From the NCBI GenBank assembly GCA_035492455.1, contig DATJJE010000063.1, positions 57,475 to 121,474 of the forward strand: 64,000 nucleotides of DNA, written 5' to 3'. The position numbers and the translations under genes were made by a program. The notes under the pieces are model-generated. The model was not told where the DNA came from, did not search any database, and saw nothing but the letters and a program-made list of their open reading frames with translations. Each line of letters starts with the position of its first letter. The stretch's first letter is position 1. Source of the stretch: Gp6-AA40 sp035492455 (GTDB lineage: Bacteria; Acidobacteriota; Vicinamibacteria; Vicinamibacterales; UBA2999). Below, piece after piece: positions 51,410 to 60,562 of the stretch.

Positions 51410-52771
51410 TTAGTTCCAGCCCGACCAGTCCATGTGGTGCTTCTGCCGAATATCGCGCAGGGTGCCCGGATAGACGCCCTGACGACGGGCGACTTCGGCA
51501 GCCTTGTCCATCTCCGTCCTGATTTCGTTGGCGTCCGCTTTCATCCGGTCCATCCAGCCGAAACAGTCATACTGGTTGCTGACCGCCACCTTCACACCAT
51601 TGGGGACGTAGAGCGCGAACCACACGCGATCGCCGCCCGTCGACGCGCTCGCCGAGACGCACAGCTTCGCGCTGCGTTGCCAGTTCGTGTCGATGTTGTT
51701 GCCGCTTCGTTCGGCCCAGACAACGACCTCTTCATAGTCTTCTGCGCCTTGCGCGCGCGCCTGCTCGCTGTCGGACGGCCCGCCCGTAATCTGTCGCAAC
51801 CCGTTCAGCGGCGTCGTGGTCGATACCGGCGGCTTGCCGTTGACAAGCGCGATGGCATGGTCGATGGCGATCGCAAAGCCGAGGCCTTCGCCGCGGTTAT
51901 TGCGCATCGAGTTGATGCCGATGACGGTGCCGGTGCGGTCGATCAGCGGCCCGCCACTGTTTCCGGGATTAATCGCCGCGTCGGTCTGGATCAACGTGAC
52001 GTTGCTCGTCGTCTGCCGGACCGCGCTGACGATGCCACGCGTGACGGTGTTCGAGAGCGCGCCCAGCGCATAGCCGATGGCGATCACTTCCTCACCTGGG
52101 CGCGCGCTGGCGGCGGTGCCAAGGCGCAGCGTCGGTTGCTGCGGGTTCGCGTTGTAGACCTCGAGCAGCGCCAGGTCGACCGCCTCAGACGTGCTTGCAA
52201 CGCGCGCCGTATATTTCGCGCCCCCAGCTTGCAGCGTCACCGAGTTCTGTCCTTCGACGACGTGGTAGTTGGTGACGACGAGATTCGGCCTGATGAAGAA
52301 ACCGCTGCCGCGTCCCGTGCCCGTTTCGATGGATGCAACGGCAGGCAGCGCACCGCTGACCACGTCTTCGATCGTCGCCGAAGACGACGCCGCGTCGGTT
52401 GCGGGTGTCGCCGCTGGTCGTGTCAATGTGATGGTTCCAGTGACGGGAGGAACGAAGGTGTTTTCCCCAACAGGGGCTGATTGTGTGCGCTCGGGTTGCG
52501 TGCTGACCGCGTTGGTTTGCGGCGACGCCGCAGGTTGTTCCTTCTGCGACTGAACGATGTAGACCGCGATGCCGAGGCCGATCGCGGCGCCCAGAATGAT
52601 CAGCAGGGAAGCAGCAGCTCCGCTTCGCGCCGCTGTCGGCGGACCTTGTTCGACGCCAAAGTCCGACAGCTCGGTCATCTTGAAACCGCAGCGGCACTCC
52701 GCGAACCGCGTCGGCACGCGGCGTCCGCAGGACGGGCAGTTCCAGGAGTACTGATCGCCGGAAGGGGTCAT
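51410..52771 (-). CDS. Membrane-anchored S1C serine protease with N-terminal zinc ribbon
   Basis: A 453-residue protein. It begins with a zinc-ribbon-like Cys cluster (NCPSCGRR, ECRCGFK) in the cytoplasm, a membrane helix near residues 52-75 (ASLLIILGAAIGLGIAVYIV), a Pro/Thr linker and a trypsin-like periplasmic domain with His in TNYHVVEG, Asp in VDLALLEV and Ser in NPGNSGGPLI. There is no PDZ domain. The C-terminal 150 residues are of unknown fold. It is inserted in the glycosyltransferase arm, four bases overlapping the GT2 gene, which suggests a role in the export or control of the polymer (inference). Confidence 0.82.
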   Translation of the reverse strand: MTPSGDQYSWNCPSCGRRVPTRFAECRCGFKMTELSDFGVEQGPPTAARSGAAASLLIILGAAIGLGIAVYIVQSQKEQPAASPQTNAVSTQPERTQSAPVGENTFVPPVTGTITLTRPAATPATDAASSSATIEDVVSGALPAVASIETGTGRGSGFFIRPNLVVTNYHVVEGQNSVTLQAGGAKYTARVASTSEAVDLALLEVYNANPQQPTLRLGTAASARPGEEVIAIGYALGALSNTVTRGIVSAVRQTTSNVTLIQTDAAINPGNSGGPLIDRTGTVIGINSMRNNRGEGLGFAIAIDHAIALVNGKPPVSTTTPLNGLRQITGGPSDSEQARAQGAEDYEEVVVWAERSGNNIDTNWQRSAKLCVSASASTGGDRVWFALYVPNGVKVAVSNQYDCFGWMDRMKADANEIRTEMDKAAEVARRQGVYPGTLRDIRQKHHMDWSGWN

Positions 52772-53583
52772 CGCTTCAATGGTTTATCGGGCAGACTCCC
52801 TTTCGCCTTCAGATACCAGCGGAGCCATCTGGCCCAGCGTGGGTGATGTTTTTCGTAGAACGCGATTTGACTTTGACGGTAGGCGCGCTCGGTCGCGGTG
52901 GGCGTCGTTGCACGTGATTGCCCGCGCAGGTGGATCACCTGCGCCGTCGGCGTGAAGAGCACCTTCCATCCGCGGCGGCGGACCTCGGCGCAGAAGTCCA
53001 CGTCTTCGGCATACATGAAGTAGCGCTCGTCCATCAGTCCGACAGCGTCGGCCGCCTGGCGGCGAACGAGCATGCATGCGCCAGAGACCCAGTCCACTTC
53101 ACGTGCGCGGCGCGTCAGCGATTCAGCCCACGGCGTGACAAGTTGCTGACGCAGTTCGGCCAACGGCGAAATCATGTGTCCCCAGGACAATTCCGCGCGG
53201 CCGTTCGCATCGACGAGCTTCGGACCCGCAATCCCGACATCCGCACGCCGATCGATGTCAGCAACGAGAGCGTCGATGGCTCCGGCAGGAACGACTGTGT
53301 CCGGATTGAGCAGCAGAATGAGCGGCGAAAACGATTGGCGGATCCCCAGATTGTTCGCGGCCGCAAACCCGAGGTTGCTGCCGGCCTCGATGACGCGCAC
53401 GCCGCTCCATCGTTGCCGCGTCGTGGCAACCGTAGCGTCTGTGGACGCGTTGTCCACGATAAGAATTTCGTGGTCGATTGTCGGCGGATGCTCGATCAGC
53501 GACTCGAGACAGCCGGCGATATGCGTGGCGGAGTTGAACGTCACGACGACGATGGAGAGGCGCGGCATGCCGAGGCTACCCAT
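52768..53583 (-). CDS. Glycosyltransferase family 2 (rhamnosyltransferase-like)
   Basis: A 271-residue GT-A glycosyltransferase. The nucleotide-binding start PRLSIVVVTFNSATHIAGCL, the DxD-type acidic site in ILLLNPDTVV and the later GACMLVRRQAADAVGLMDER with FFMYAEDVDFC-like segment (YFMYAEDVDF) are typical of the WbbL/rhamnosyl-like subgroup. ATG 53583 overlaps the upstream stop by eight bases; an in-frame ATG at 53568 would also give a complete domain. It ends four bases into the protease gene. Confidence 0.88.
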   Translation of the reverse strand: MGSLGMPRLSIVVVTFNSATHIAGCLESLIEHPPTIDHEILIVDNASTDATVATTRQRWSGVRVIEAGSNLGFAAANNLGIRQSFSPLILLLNPDTVVPAGAIDALVADIDRRADVGIAGPKLVDANGRAELSWGHMISPLAELRQQLVTPWAESLTRRAREVDWVSGACMLVRRQAADAVGLMDERYFMYAEDVDFCAEVRRRGWKVLFTPTAQVIHLRGQSRATTPTATERAYRQSQIAFYEKHHPRWARWLRWYLKAKGSLPDKPLKR

Positions 53584-54607
53584 GAACCGATTCGACCAGC
53601 GCAGCGAGCACGGCGCCCGCGCAATCGGTCCACGAATATCGCTGCAGCACGAGGGACGCCGCGTTCAGAATCCGGTCACGTTCGCGCGAGTCAAACAAAA
53701 CGCTGCGCATGGCGTCTGCAATGAGAACCGGATCCGGTCGCTTCACGTACACCGCCGCTGTGTCGCACACTTCGCGTGCGACGGGCGTGTCGAGCAGCAC
53801 GACCGGAACACCCGAGGCGAGCGCTTCGAGCGGCGTCAATCCGAAGCCTTCGTATTCGGACAGGAACACGAACCCCGCGCTCTCCGCGTATAACGTACGC
53901 AGCTCGTTGTCGGGCACATAGGACCGGATGTGAACGCGGCCGGCCAAACCGGTCGCGTTCGCCACCGCCGCGAGATCAACACGGGGCGCGGTGCGGTTAT
54001 CTCCCACGATTTGCAGTTGTATATCGGGGTGTTCTCGGGCGATGCGCGCAAACCCGTCGATCAATTCCGGCACGTGGCGCCGGTTGAACACGGAGCCGAC
54101 GAACAGGAGGGTGGAGCTTCGACGGAGATCACCACGACTTGCGAGCGTCGAGACCCCTGGATACACCACGGTGACCTTCGAGTCTTCAACGCCGAGGTGG
54201 GCGACGATCTCGCGCTTCGAGAACTCGGAAATCGTGATGATGCGCTTCGCCTTGCGGGCGGCAAAGGTGGTGATGATGCGCCGCCGTGCGCCTTCACTCC
54301 AGGAAAACCACTCCGGATGCGCCGCGAACGAGACGTCGTGAATGGCGACGACCATCGGCACGCATCCGCGAATCGGGCCGGTATAGCCGGGCGAGAAGAG
54401 CACATCGGGTTGAGCGCTGCGAAGAAGGCGCGGCAGATCCAGCTGTTCCCAGAGAGTTCCACGTTCAGCGCCCTCGGGTGACAACAGGACGAATTCATGT
54501 GCCTGTGCCGCGGGCATCGTCTTCCATGTGGCAAGCAGCTCGGCGAGAAAGCGGCCGACACCGGTCGGCTTGCCCTGCAGCTCGCGTGCATCAATCGCAA
54601 TCTTCAT
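53576..54607 (-). CDS. Glycosyltransferase family 4
   Basis: A 343-residue GT-B glycosyltransferase beginning MKIAIDARELQGKPTGVGRF. IHDVSFAAHPEWFSW is the acceptor-lobe motif common in this subgroup, VGSVFNRRHVPELIDGF the donor-lobe start, and SEYEGFGLTPLEALASGVPV the E-x7-E signature. ATG 54607 overlaps the upstream gene's stop by four bases. Sugar specificity unknown. Confidence 0.9.
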   Translation of the reverse strand: MKIAIDARELQGKPTGVGRFLAELLATWKTMPAAQAHEFVLLSPEGAERGTLWEQLDLPRLLRSAQPDVLFSPGYTGPIRGCVPMVVAIHDVSFAAHPEWFSWSEGARRRIITTFAARKAKRIITISEFSKREIVAHLGVEDSKVTVVYPGVSTLASRGDLRRSSTLLFVGSVFNRRHVPELIDGFARIAREHPDIQLQIVGDNRTAPRVDLAAVANATGLAGRVHIRSYVPDNELRTLYAESAGFVFLSEYEGFGLTPLEALASGVPVVLLDTPVAREVCDTAAVYVKRPDPVLIADAMRSVLFDSRERDRILNAASLVLQRYSWTDCAGAVLAALVESVHG

Positions 54608-55743
54608 CCGCCTTCGCTCCGCTTCGGCGCGACGGATCTCCGCGCGACTGCCTCCTCGTACGCACGATGAAGCGTTTGGGCGGATTGTGCCCACGTGAAC
54701 GTTCGCGCGCGCTCGAGGCCGCGCTGTGCCGCTTCGGTTGCCCAGTCACGATCGACGATCGCGCGTTCGATCGCGTCGGCAAGCGCACCGGCGTTCGTCG
54801 GATCGATCTGCGCACCCGCGTCGGAGACCACCTCCGGGAGAGAGCCGCGCGAGGACACGATTACCGGCACGCCGGCCGACATCGCTTCGAGCGCCGGCAG
54901 GCCAAAGCCTTCGTCAAGCGACGGCATGACGAGCAGCCGAGCGGATCGGAAGAGCTCTTCGCGTTCTCGATCCGTCACATAGCCCGCATGCAGCACGTGT
55001 CCGGCGAGCGGCGCTGAACGAATGCGAGCGAGCCACTCTGAGGCGGCCGGCGTCTCACGTCCGGCCAGCACGAGCCGAGGCACGTCTGGCCTGCGTCCCA
55101 GTACGAGCGCGTAGGCATCGAGCAGCACGCTGACGTTCTTCCGCGGCTCGAGCGTCCCCAGAAACAGGATGCAGCCGTTCTCGGGAACGTTTGGTCCATG
55201 CCCGAGTGTGGTCCACGTTGGCGCACCGGGCGGGCACACGTAGATGCGGTCGGCCTCGACACCAAGCCTATTCACCACTTCGCGTTTGCCATACTGCGTC
55301 GACGTGATCACCGCGTCCGCGCGTTTCGCATGCGAGGCGGCCAGAGCGGGGTAATCGCGCCGCACCTCTGCGTCAGTCTGCGCTGCGTTCGATAAGAAGA
55401 AGAGATCGTGGATGGTAACGACCTGCGCCGCGTGACGCGTGGGCATGAGCAGCGGATGCGCGGAATGCGCGACGTCGACGGCGCCGGCAAGCGTTTCAAC
55501 CGGCGGCCATTCGCAGCGATGCCAGAGATAGTTCAAAATGCGCACGGGAATCCGCCGATCGATCACGCGCGCATGTGTGCTGGCGCTGATCTCGAGACCA
55601 GGACGGTCCTTCCACGAGCTCGTAAACAGCAGCACTTCTTCGCGTGCGTAGGCGGCCGTATACGCACGCACAAGTTGGTGAATGTACTCGCCGACGCCGG
55701 TTCGCTCCCGCAGGGCAGGCCGGTAGTCGACGAGGATGCGCAC
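54604..55743 (-). CDS. Glycosyltransferase family 4, first gene of the minus-strand EPS arm
   Basis: A 379-residue GT-B glycosyltransferase. VRILVDYRPALRERTGVGEY opens the chain; TIHDLFFLSNAAQTD, LGTLEPRKNVSVLLDAYAL and SLDEGFGLPALEAMSAGVPV are the usual GT4 marks. GTG 55743 is used; five residues upstream are open but lack support. The start is 40 bases from the divergent ugd gene, so both arms of the cluster are transcribed from this short space. Confidence 0.9.
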   Translation of the reverse strand: MRILVDYRPALRERTGVGEYIHQLVRAYTAAYAREEVLLFTSSWKDRPGLEISASTHARVIDRRIPVRILNYLWHRCEWPPVETLAGAVDVAHSAHPLLMPTRHAAQVVTIHDLFFLSNAAQTDAEVRRDYPALAASHAKRADAVITSTQYGKREVVNRLGVEADRIYVCPPGAPTWTTLGHGPNVPENGCILFLGTLEPRKNVSVLLDAYALVLGRRPDVPRLVLAGRETPAASEWLARIRSAPLAGHVLHAGYVTDREREELFRSARLLVMPSLDEGFGLPALEAMSAGVPVIVSSRGSLPEVVSDAGAQIDPTNAGALADAIERAIVDRDWATEAAQRGLERARTFTWAQSAQTLHRAYEEAVARRSVAPKRSEGG

Positions 55744-55783
55744 GACGGCAGGGTACAATCACGGCCGTAGAGACACAAAACCG

Positions 55784-57082
55784 ATGAAAATTGCGGTCAT
55801 TGGGACGGGATATGTAGGGCTCGTGGCAGGTGCGTGCTTCGCCGAGAGCGGCAACGACGTGACCTGCGTGGACAAAGACGAAGCGAAAATCCGTACACTT
55901 CGCGCGGGCAAGATGCCCATTTACGAACCCGGGCTCGAGGAGGTGGTGCGGCGCAATCGCCAGGAGAACCGCCTGACGTTCACGACGACGCTGCCGAAGG
56001 CGGTGCGCGCGGCCAGCATCGTTTTTATCGCAGTCGGAACGCCGCAGGGCGAGGACGGATCGGCAGACCTGCAGCACGTGCTCGAAGTGGCGCGCGAAGT
56101 CGCCAGGGCTATGAACGGCTACAAGGTGATTGTGGACAAGAGCACCGTCCCGGTCGGGACCGCGGCGAAGGTGCGCGAAGTGATCCGCCGCGAAACCACG
56201 CACCCGTTCAGCGTCGTCAGCAATCCGGAGTTTCTCAAACAGGGCGCGGCGATAGACGACTTCATGAAGCCGGATCGCGTGGTGATCGGCGCCGAGGATC
56301 CAAGGGCGCGCGACATCATGCAAGAGCTCTACGCACCGTTTACGCGCACGGGCGCCCCCATCATGATGATGGATTGCGCCAGCGCGGAGCTTACCAAATA
56401 TGCGGCGAACGCCATGCTGGCGACGCGCATCTCATTCATGAACGAGGTTGCGAACGTCTGCGAGGCGGTCGGCGCCGACGTGGACGAAGTGCGCCGTGCG
56501 ATAGGGTCCGACAGGCGCATCGGCACATCGTTTCTATTTCCAGGCGTCGGCTACGGCGGCAGCTGCTTTCCGAAAGATGTAAAGGCGATGATCCACTTCG
56601 CCGCGCAGAAGGATTACGAGTTCAAGATCTTGAAGGCGGTCGAAGACGTGAACAGCGCGCAGAAGACGCGGCTCGTCAGGAAGATGACCGCGCATTTTGG
56701 CGCATTGAAAGGGAAGACTGTTGCCGTCTGGGGTCTTGCCTTCAAGCCGCGCACCGATGATATGCGCGAGGCACCAGCGATCCCGATGATCAAGACGCTG
56801 CTCAGCGAGGGAGTGACTGTACAGGCGTATGACCCCCAGGCGATAAAGGTGGCGAAAGGCATTTTTGGCAACAAGGTGACGTTCGCCACTAAAACTTATG
56901 ATGCGCTCAAGGGCGCCGACTGCCTTGCGATCGTGACCGAGTGGAACGAGTTCAGGCGGCCGGACTTCGAGAAGATGCGGAAGCTGATGCGATCTCCCGT
57001 GATTTTCGACGGCCGCAATCTGTTTACGCCGGAGCAGATGAAGCAGAGCGGTTTCACCTACTACTCCATTGGCCGGCACTAG
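55784..57082 (+). CDS. ugd: UDP-glucose 6-dehydrogenase
   Basis: A 432-residue enzyme oxidising UDP-glucose to UDP-glucuronate with two NAD. The Rossmann start MKIAVIGTGYVGLVAGACF, the substrate motif SNPEFLKQGAAIDDF and the catalytic Cys in GYGGSCFPKDVKA near residue 260 are all present, and the second nucleotide-binding domain begins KTVAVWGLAFKPRTDDMREA. It feeds the UXS enzyme of the other arm. TACAAT at 55754-55759 may be its -10 element, though no -35 is seen. Confidence 0.95.
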   Translation: MKIAVIGTGYVGLVAGACFAESGNDVTCVDKDEAKIRTLRAGKMPIYEPGLEEVVRRNRQENRLTFTTTLPKAVRAASIVFIAVGTPQGEDGSADLQHVLEVAREVARAMNGYKVIVDKSTVPVGTAAKVREVIRRETTHPFSVVSNPEFLKQGAAIDDFMKPDRVVIGAEDPRARDIMQELYAPFTRTGAPIMMMDCASAELTKYAANAMLATRISFMNEVANVCEAVGADVDEVRRAIGSDRRIGTSFLFPGVGYGGSCFPKDVKAMIHFAAQKDYEFKILKAVEDVNSAQKTRLVRKMTAHFGALKGKTVAVWGLAFKPRTDDMREAPAIPMIKTLLSEGVTVQAYDPQAIKVAKGIFGNKVTFATKTYDALKGADCLAIVTEWNEFRRPDFEKMRKLMRSPVIFDGRNLFTPEQMKQSGFTYYSIGRH

Positions 57083-58079
57083 AACAGTCCTCGTGACGGG
57101 CGGCGCCGGCTATATTGGCAGCCATACCGCAAAGGCCCTTCGCCGGTCCGGTTATCGCGTCGTCATCTACGACAATCTTTCTGCGGGACATCGTGAAGCG
57201 GCGCTGGACGCGCCGCTTATTGAAGGCGATATCCGTGACGTCGACGCCGTCCGCCGCGCGCTCCGCGACAGCGGGGCATCTGCCGTCATTCATTTTGCAG
57301 CGTGGCTGACGGTCTCGGAATCGGTCGGCGATCCGATCGGCTACTACCGCAATAACGTCGGCGGCGCCCTGGCAACGCTCGAGGCGATGGCGGCGGAACG
57401 GTGTCACCAGTTCGTCTTTTCGTCGACCTGTGCCGTCTACGGCGAGCCCGTAGAGATGCCGATCCGCGAGACGCATCCGACGATGCCCATTAACTCGTAT
57501 GGCCAGACGAAGCTGGCCGTGGAGCACGCGCTGCCCCATTTCGAGCGCGCCTACGGCATCCGTTCCATCCGCCTGCGCTACTTCAACGCGGCGGGAGCGG
57601 ATCCAGACGGCGAGCTGGGCGAAGACCATGCGCCGGAGATCCATGCGATCCCGCGCGCTATCGAAGCGGCCACTGGGGGCCGCCCGTTCGAGATTTTCGG
57701 CGAGGATTACCCGACGCCGGACGGCACCTGTTTGCGTGACTATGTGCATGTCGTTGATCTGGCCGATGCGCACGTGCGCGCGTTGGGCCGCCTCGAGTCC
57801 AATGGGGCGTCGGCGACGTACAACGTCGGCACGGAGCGTCCGTCGTCGGTTCGCGACGTGCTGGCGTCCGTCGAGCGCGTGACCGGTCAACGGGTTGCGT
57901 GCACCTCCGCCGCACGTCGTCCCGGCGATCCGTCCGTGCTGTTTGCGTCGGCAGAGCGGATTCGCGCGGAGTTGGGCTGGGTACCTCAGCGTCCGGGGCT
58001 CGATGAGATTGTGGTGGACGCCTGGAAGTGGCATGCAACGCATCCGCGCGGTTTTCTGACCGCGCCTACTGCAGGCTGA
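57069..58079 (+). CDS. galE: UDP-glucose 4-epimerase
   Basis: A 336-residue SDR enzyme interconverting UDP-glucose and UDP-galactose. NAD motif VTGGAGYIGSHTAKAL, SSTCAVYGEP, active site INSYGQTKLAVEHA (YxxxK) and the substrate segment RYFNAAGADPDGELGEDH are diagnostic of GalE. The TTG start at 57069 lies inside the end of ugd (14 bases overlap). Its stop overlaps the next gene start (TGATG). Confidence 0.92.
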   Translation: MAGTRTVLVTGGAGYIGSHTAKALRRSGYRVVIYDNLSAGHREAALDAPLIEGDIRDVDAVRRALRDSGASAVIHFAAWLTVSESVGDPIGYYRNNVGGALATLEAMAAERCHQFVFSSTCAVYGEPVEMPIRETHPTMPINSYGQTKLAVEHALPHFERAYGIRSIRLRYFNAAGADPDGELGEDHAPEIHAIPRAIEAATGGRPFEIFGEDYPTPDGTCLRDYVHVVDLADAHVRALGRLESNGASATYNVGTERPSSVRDVLASVERVTGQRVACTSAARRPGDPSVLFASAERIRAELGWVPQRPGLDEIVVDAWKWHATHPRGFLTAPTAG

Positions 58080-58789
58080 TGTCGAGATTACTCGGAAGAC
58101 TTACCGATCCATTGCTGTCCGTGGTGATGCCGGTCTACAACGAATCGGCCACTATCGAAGAGATCATCCGGCGGGTTTTGGCGGTCCCGCTCCGCACCCA
58201 ATTGATTGTGGTGGACGATTGCTCGACCGACGGCACACGCGACATTCTCGCGCGGCTGCAGGCGGAGCTCGGCTTCACGCTGCTTCTCCAGCCGGAGAAC
58301 CGTGGAAAGGGCTCGGCCCTGCGCACCGGGTTCGCATCCGTGCGTGGAGATCTCGTCGTGATTCAGGATGCGGACCTTGAATACTCGCCCGAGGAATTTC
58401 CGGAGCTCATCGCATTGATCTGCCAGGGTCGTGCGGATGTCGTCTACGGCTCGCGTTTTCTGGGCCGGCACCGCGTCTTCCTGTTCACGCACTATCTGGG
58501 CAACCGGCTGCTGACGCTTCTGACCAACTGTCTTTACAACACGATGCTCACCGACATGGAGACCTGCTACAAGGTGATGCGGACAGAAGTGCTGAGGTCG
58601 ATGACGCTCCGGTCCAACGGCTTCGGCATCGAGCCCGAACTGACGGCAAAAATATTCAAGCGCGGCTACCGGGTCTACGAGGTGCCGATTACCTACGACG
58701 GCCGGGGCTATGACGAGGGAAAGAAGATTGGATGGCGTGATGGCGTGGTCGCGCTCTGGGTGCTGTTGAAGTATCGGTTCAACGAGTGA
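58079..58789 (+). CDS. Glycosyltransferase family 2 (dolichyl/polyprenyl-phosphate sugar synthase-like)
   Basis: A 236-residue GT-A enzyme of the DPM1/polyprenyl-phosphate glycosyltransferase group: LLSVVMPVYNESATIEEI, LIVVDDCSTDGTRDIL, NRGKGSALRTGF, IQDADLEYSPEEFPEL and the C-terminal VPITYDGRGYDEGKKIGWRD are classic. There are no C-terminal membrane helices. It would load a sugar onto a polyprenyl phosphate carrier or modify the repeat unit. ATG 58079 overlaps the galE stop, and its own end overlaps the exporter gene by four bases (GTGA). Confidence 0.88.
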   Translation: MSRLLGRLTDPLLSVVMPVYNESATIEEIIRRVLAVPLRTQLIVVDDCSTDGTRDILARLQAELGFTLLLQPENRGKGSALRTGFASVRGDLVVIQDADLEYSPEEFPELIALICQGRADVVYGSRFLGRHRVFLFTHYLGNRLLTLLTNCLYNTMLTDMETCYKVMRTEVLRSMTLRSNGFGIEPELTAKIFKRGYRVYEVPITYDGRGYDEGKKIGWRDGVVALWVLLKYRFNE

Positions 58790-60531
58790 ACGCGTTCCTG
58801 CGGTTGATCGCCTACGCCCGGCCTTATCGCGGCCGGCTTGCCGCCGCGGCGATCGCCATGATCGTCTACGGCGCCGCATCCGCAGGTGTCGCAGCGCTCA
58901 TCCAGCCCATTCTCGATCGCGTACTCCCGCGGCACGAGGAGCTGGCGCAGATCATCTCCGCGATTCTCATTCTGTATTTGATTAAAGGCATCGGCGCCTA
59001 CCTGTCCGGTTACCTGATGACCGATGTCGGCCAGCGTGTCGTGCGCGATCTGCGGAATCTGCTGTTCACGCACATCCTCGGTCAGTCCGCCGCGTTCTTC
59101 TCCGCGCAGACGAGCGGCAAGCTGATGTCGCGCATCACCAACGACGTCGCGCAGATTCAGCAGGCCGTGTCGGAGACGCTCGGCGATCTCGCGCGCGAGT
59201 CGCTGTCGCTTGTCGGCTTCGCAGCGTTGCTGTTCTATTACGATGCGCGCCTTGCCATCGTCTGCCTGACCGGCGCGCCGCTTGTCGTCTACCCGCTCAT
59301 CCGGTTGGGCCAGCGTGTGCGCCGCACGACACGGCACAGCCAGGAAGCGCTTGCGCAGATCACGCATGTGTCGGCCGAAGCGTTCACCGGCCATCGCATC
59401 GTCAAGGCATTTGGTGCCGAGAGGCGCGAAACGGACAAGTTCCGCGCCGCGTCGGAATTCCTCTATCGCACGAGCATGAAGGTCACCAGCGCCTTGTCGG
59501 TGTTGCCCCCGCTGATGGAGTTCATTGGCGGGGTCGCATTCGCGGTGGCACTGTGGTACGGCAGCCAGGAGATCAGCGCGCAGCGTTTGACGACCGGGGA
59601 GTTCGTCGGTTTCATTGCGGCGCTGTTCATGATGTACGGACCGGCGAAGAAACTGAGCCGCGTCAACGCCAACCTTCAGCAGGCGATTGCGGCGGCCGAG
59701 CGAATCTTCGAGATGCTCGACACGCACAGCGAAGTGCACGAGCGTCAAGGTGCAACGGACCTGGCGGCGTTCCGGCACGTCATTGAGTTTCGCGACGTGC
59801 ACTTCTCGTACGAAGGCGCCGAAGATGCGACGCTGCGCGGTGTCTCCTTTGCGGTCCGGGGCGGCCAGACACTGGCGATCGTCGGCCGCAGCGGCGCCGG
59901 CAAGACGACCCTCGTGAACCTGATTCCACGGTTTTACGACGTGACGAACGGATCGATCACGATTGACGGCCGCGACATCCGCGACGTGACGCTCGCGTCG
60001 TTGCGCGGCCAAATCGCCATCGTGACGCAGGAAACCGTGCTCTTCGACGACACGATTGCCACCAACATCGCATACGGCCGCCCCGGCGCGACGAGCGCTG
60101 CAATCGAAGCCGCCGCGCGCGCGGCGCACGCGCACGAATTCATCATGGCACTGGACCATGGCTACCAGACCATGATCGGCGAGCGGGGCCAACGGTTGTC
60201 TGGGGGCCAGCGGCAGCGGATTGCGATTGCCCGGGCGATTCTGCGCGATTCGCCGATCCTGATTCTCGATGAGGCGACCTCCTCGCTGGATGCAGAGTCG
60301 GAGATGCTCGTGCAGGACGCGTTATCGACGCTGATGCTCAACCGCACGTCGTTTGTGATCGCGCACCGGCTGTCCACCGTCAGACGCGCCGACGCCATCG
60401 TCGTGCTCGAACGCGGCCGCATCGTCGAGACGGGCCGCCATGACGAGTTGCTCGCGCGGGGCGGCGCCTATGCGAAACTTTACGAACTGCAGCTGCAGGA
60501 GGAGCCGACGGACGAACCTGAACGTGTATGA
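58786..60531 (+). CDS. msbA: ABC exporter, MsbA-like lipid flippase
   Basis: A 581-residue half-transporter fused from six membrane helices (about residues 1-310) and an ATPase domain. Walker A GRSGAGKTTLVNLI is near residue 366, the signature LSGGQRQRIAIARAIL near 470 and Walker B LILDEATSSLD directly after. MsbA-type exporters flip lipid A core or lipid-linked sugars. In this cluster it is the only visible candidate to export the lipid-linked glycan, since no Wzx or Wzy is present. GTG 58786 overlaps the previous stop. Confidence 0.85.
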   Translation: MNAFLRLIAYARPYRGRLAAAAIAMIVYGAASAGVAALIQPILDRVLPRHEELAQIISAILILYLIKGIGAYLSGYLMTDVGQRVVRDLRNLLFTHILGQSAAFFSAQTSGKLMSRITNDVAQIQQAVSETLGDLARESLSLVGFAALLFYYDARLAIVCLTGAPLVVYPLIRLGQRVRRTTRHSQEALAQITHVSAEAFTGHRIVKAFGAERRETDKFRAASEFLYRTSMKVTSALSVLPPLMEFIGGVAFAVALWYGSQEISAQRLTTGEFVGFIAALFMMYGPAKKLSRVNANLQQAIAAAERIFEMLDTHSEVHERQGATDLAAFRHVIEFRDVHFSYEGAEDATLRGVSFAVRGGQTLAIVGRSGAGKTTLVNLIPRFYDVTNGSITIDGRDIRDVTLASLRGQIAIVTQETVLFDDTIATNIAYGRPGATSAAIEAAARAAHAHEFIMALDHGYQTMIGERGQRLSGGQRQRIAIARAILRDSPILILDEATSSLDAESEMLVQDALSTLMLNRTSFVIAHRLSTVRRADAIVVLERGRIVETGRHDELLARGGAYAKLYELQLQEEPTDEPERV

Positions 60532-60534
60532 GAC

Positions 60535-60562
60535 GCTGCCCGCTGCCACCTGCCACCTGAGA
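60535..60562. repeat. Heptad-phased array J (GCTGCCA/CCTGCCA units)
   Basis: GCTGCCC, GCTGCCA, CCTGCCA, CCTGAGA follow in 7-base steps; the last base is the A of the yicC start codon. Only one orientation is present. No ribosome site is seen before yicC, so the array replaces the region where it would be expected. Confidence 0.7.

Noticed and set aside
55754..55759. TACAAT between the two EPS arms as a full ugd promoter
   Set aside because: The -10 is good, but no -35 hexamer is found at 15-19 bases, so I mention it only in the ugd entry.
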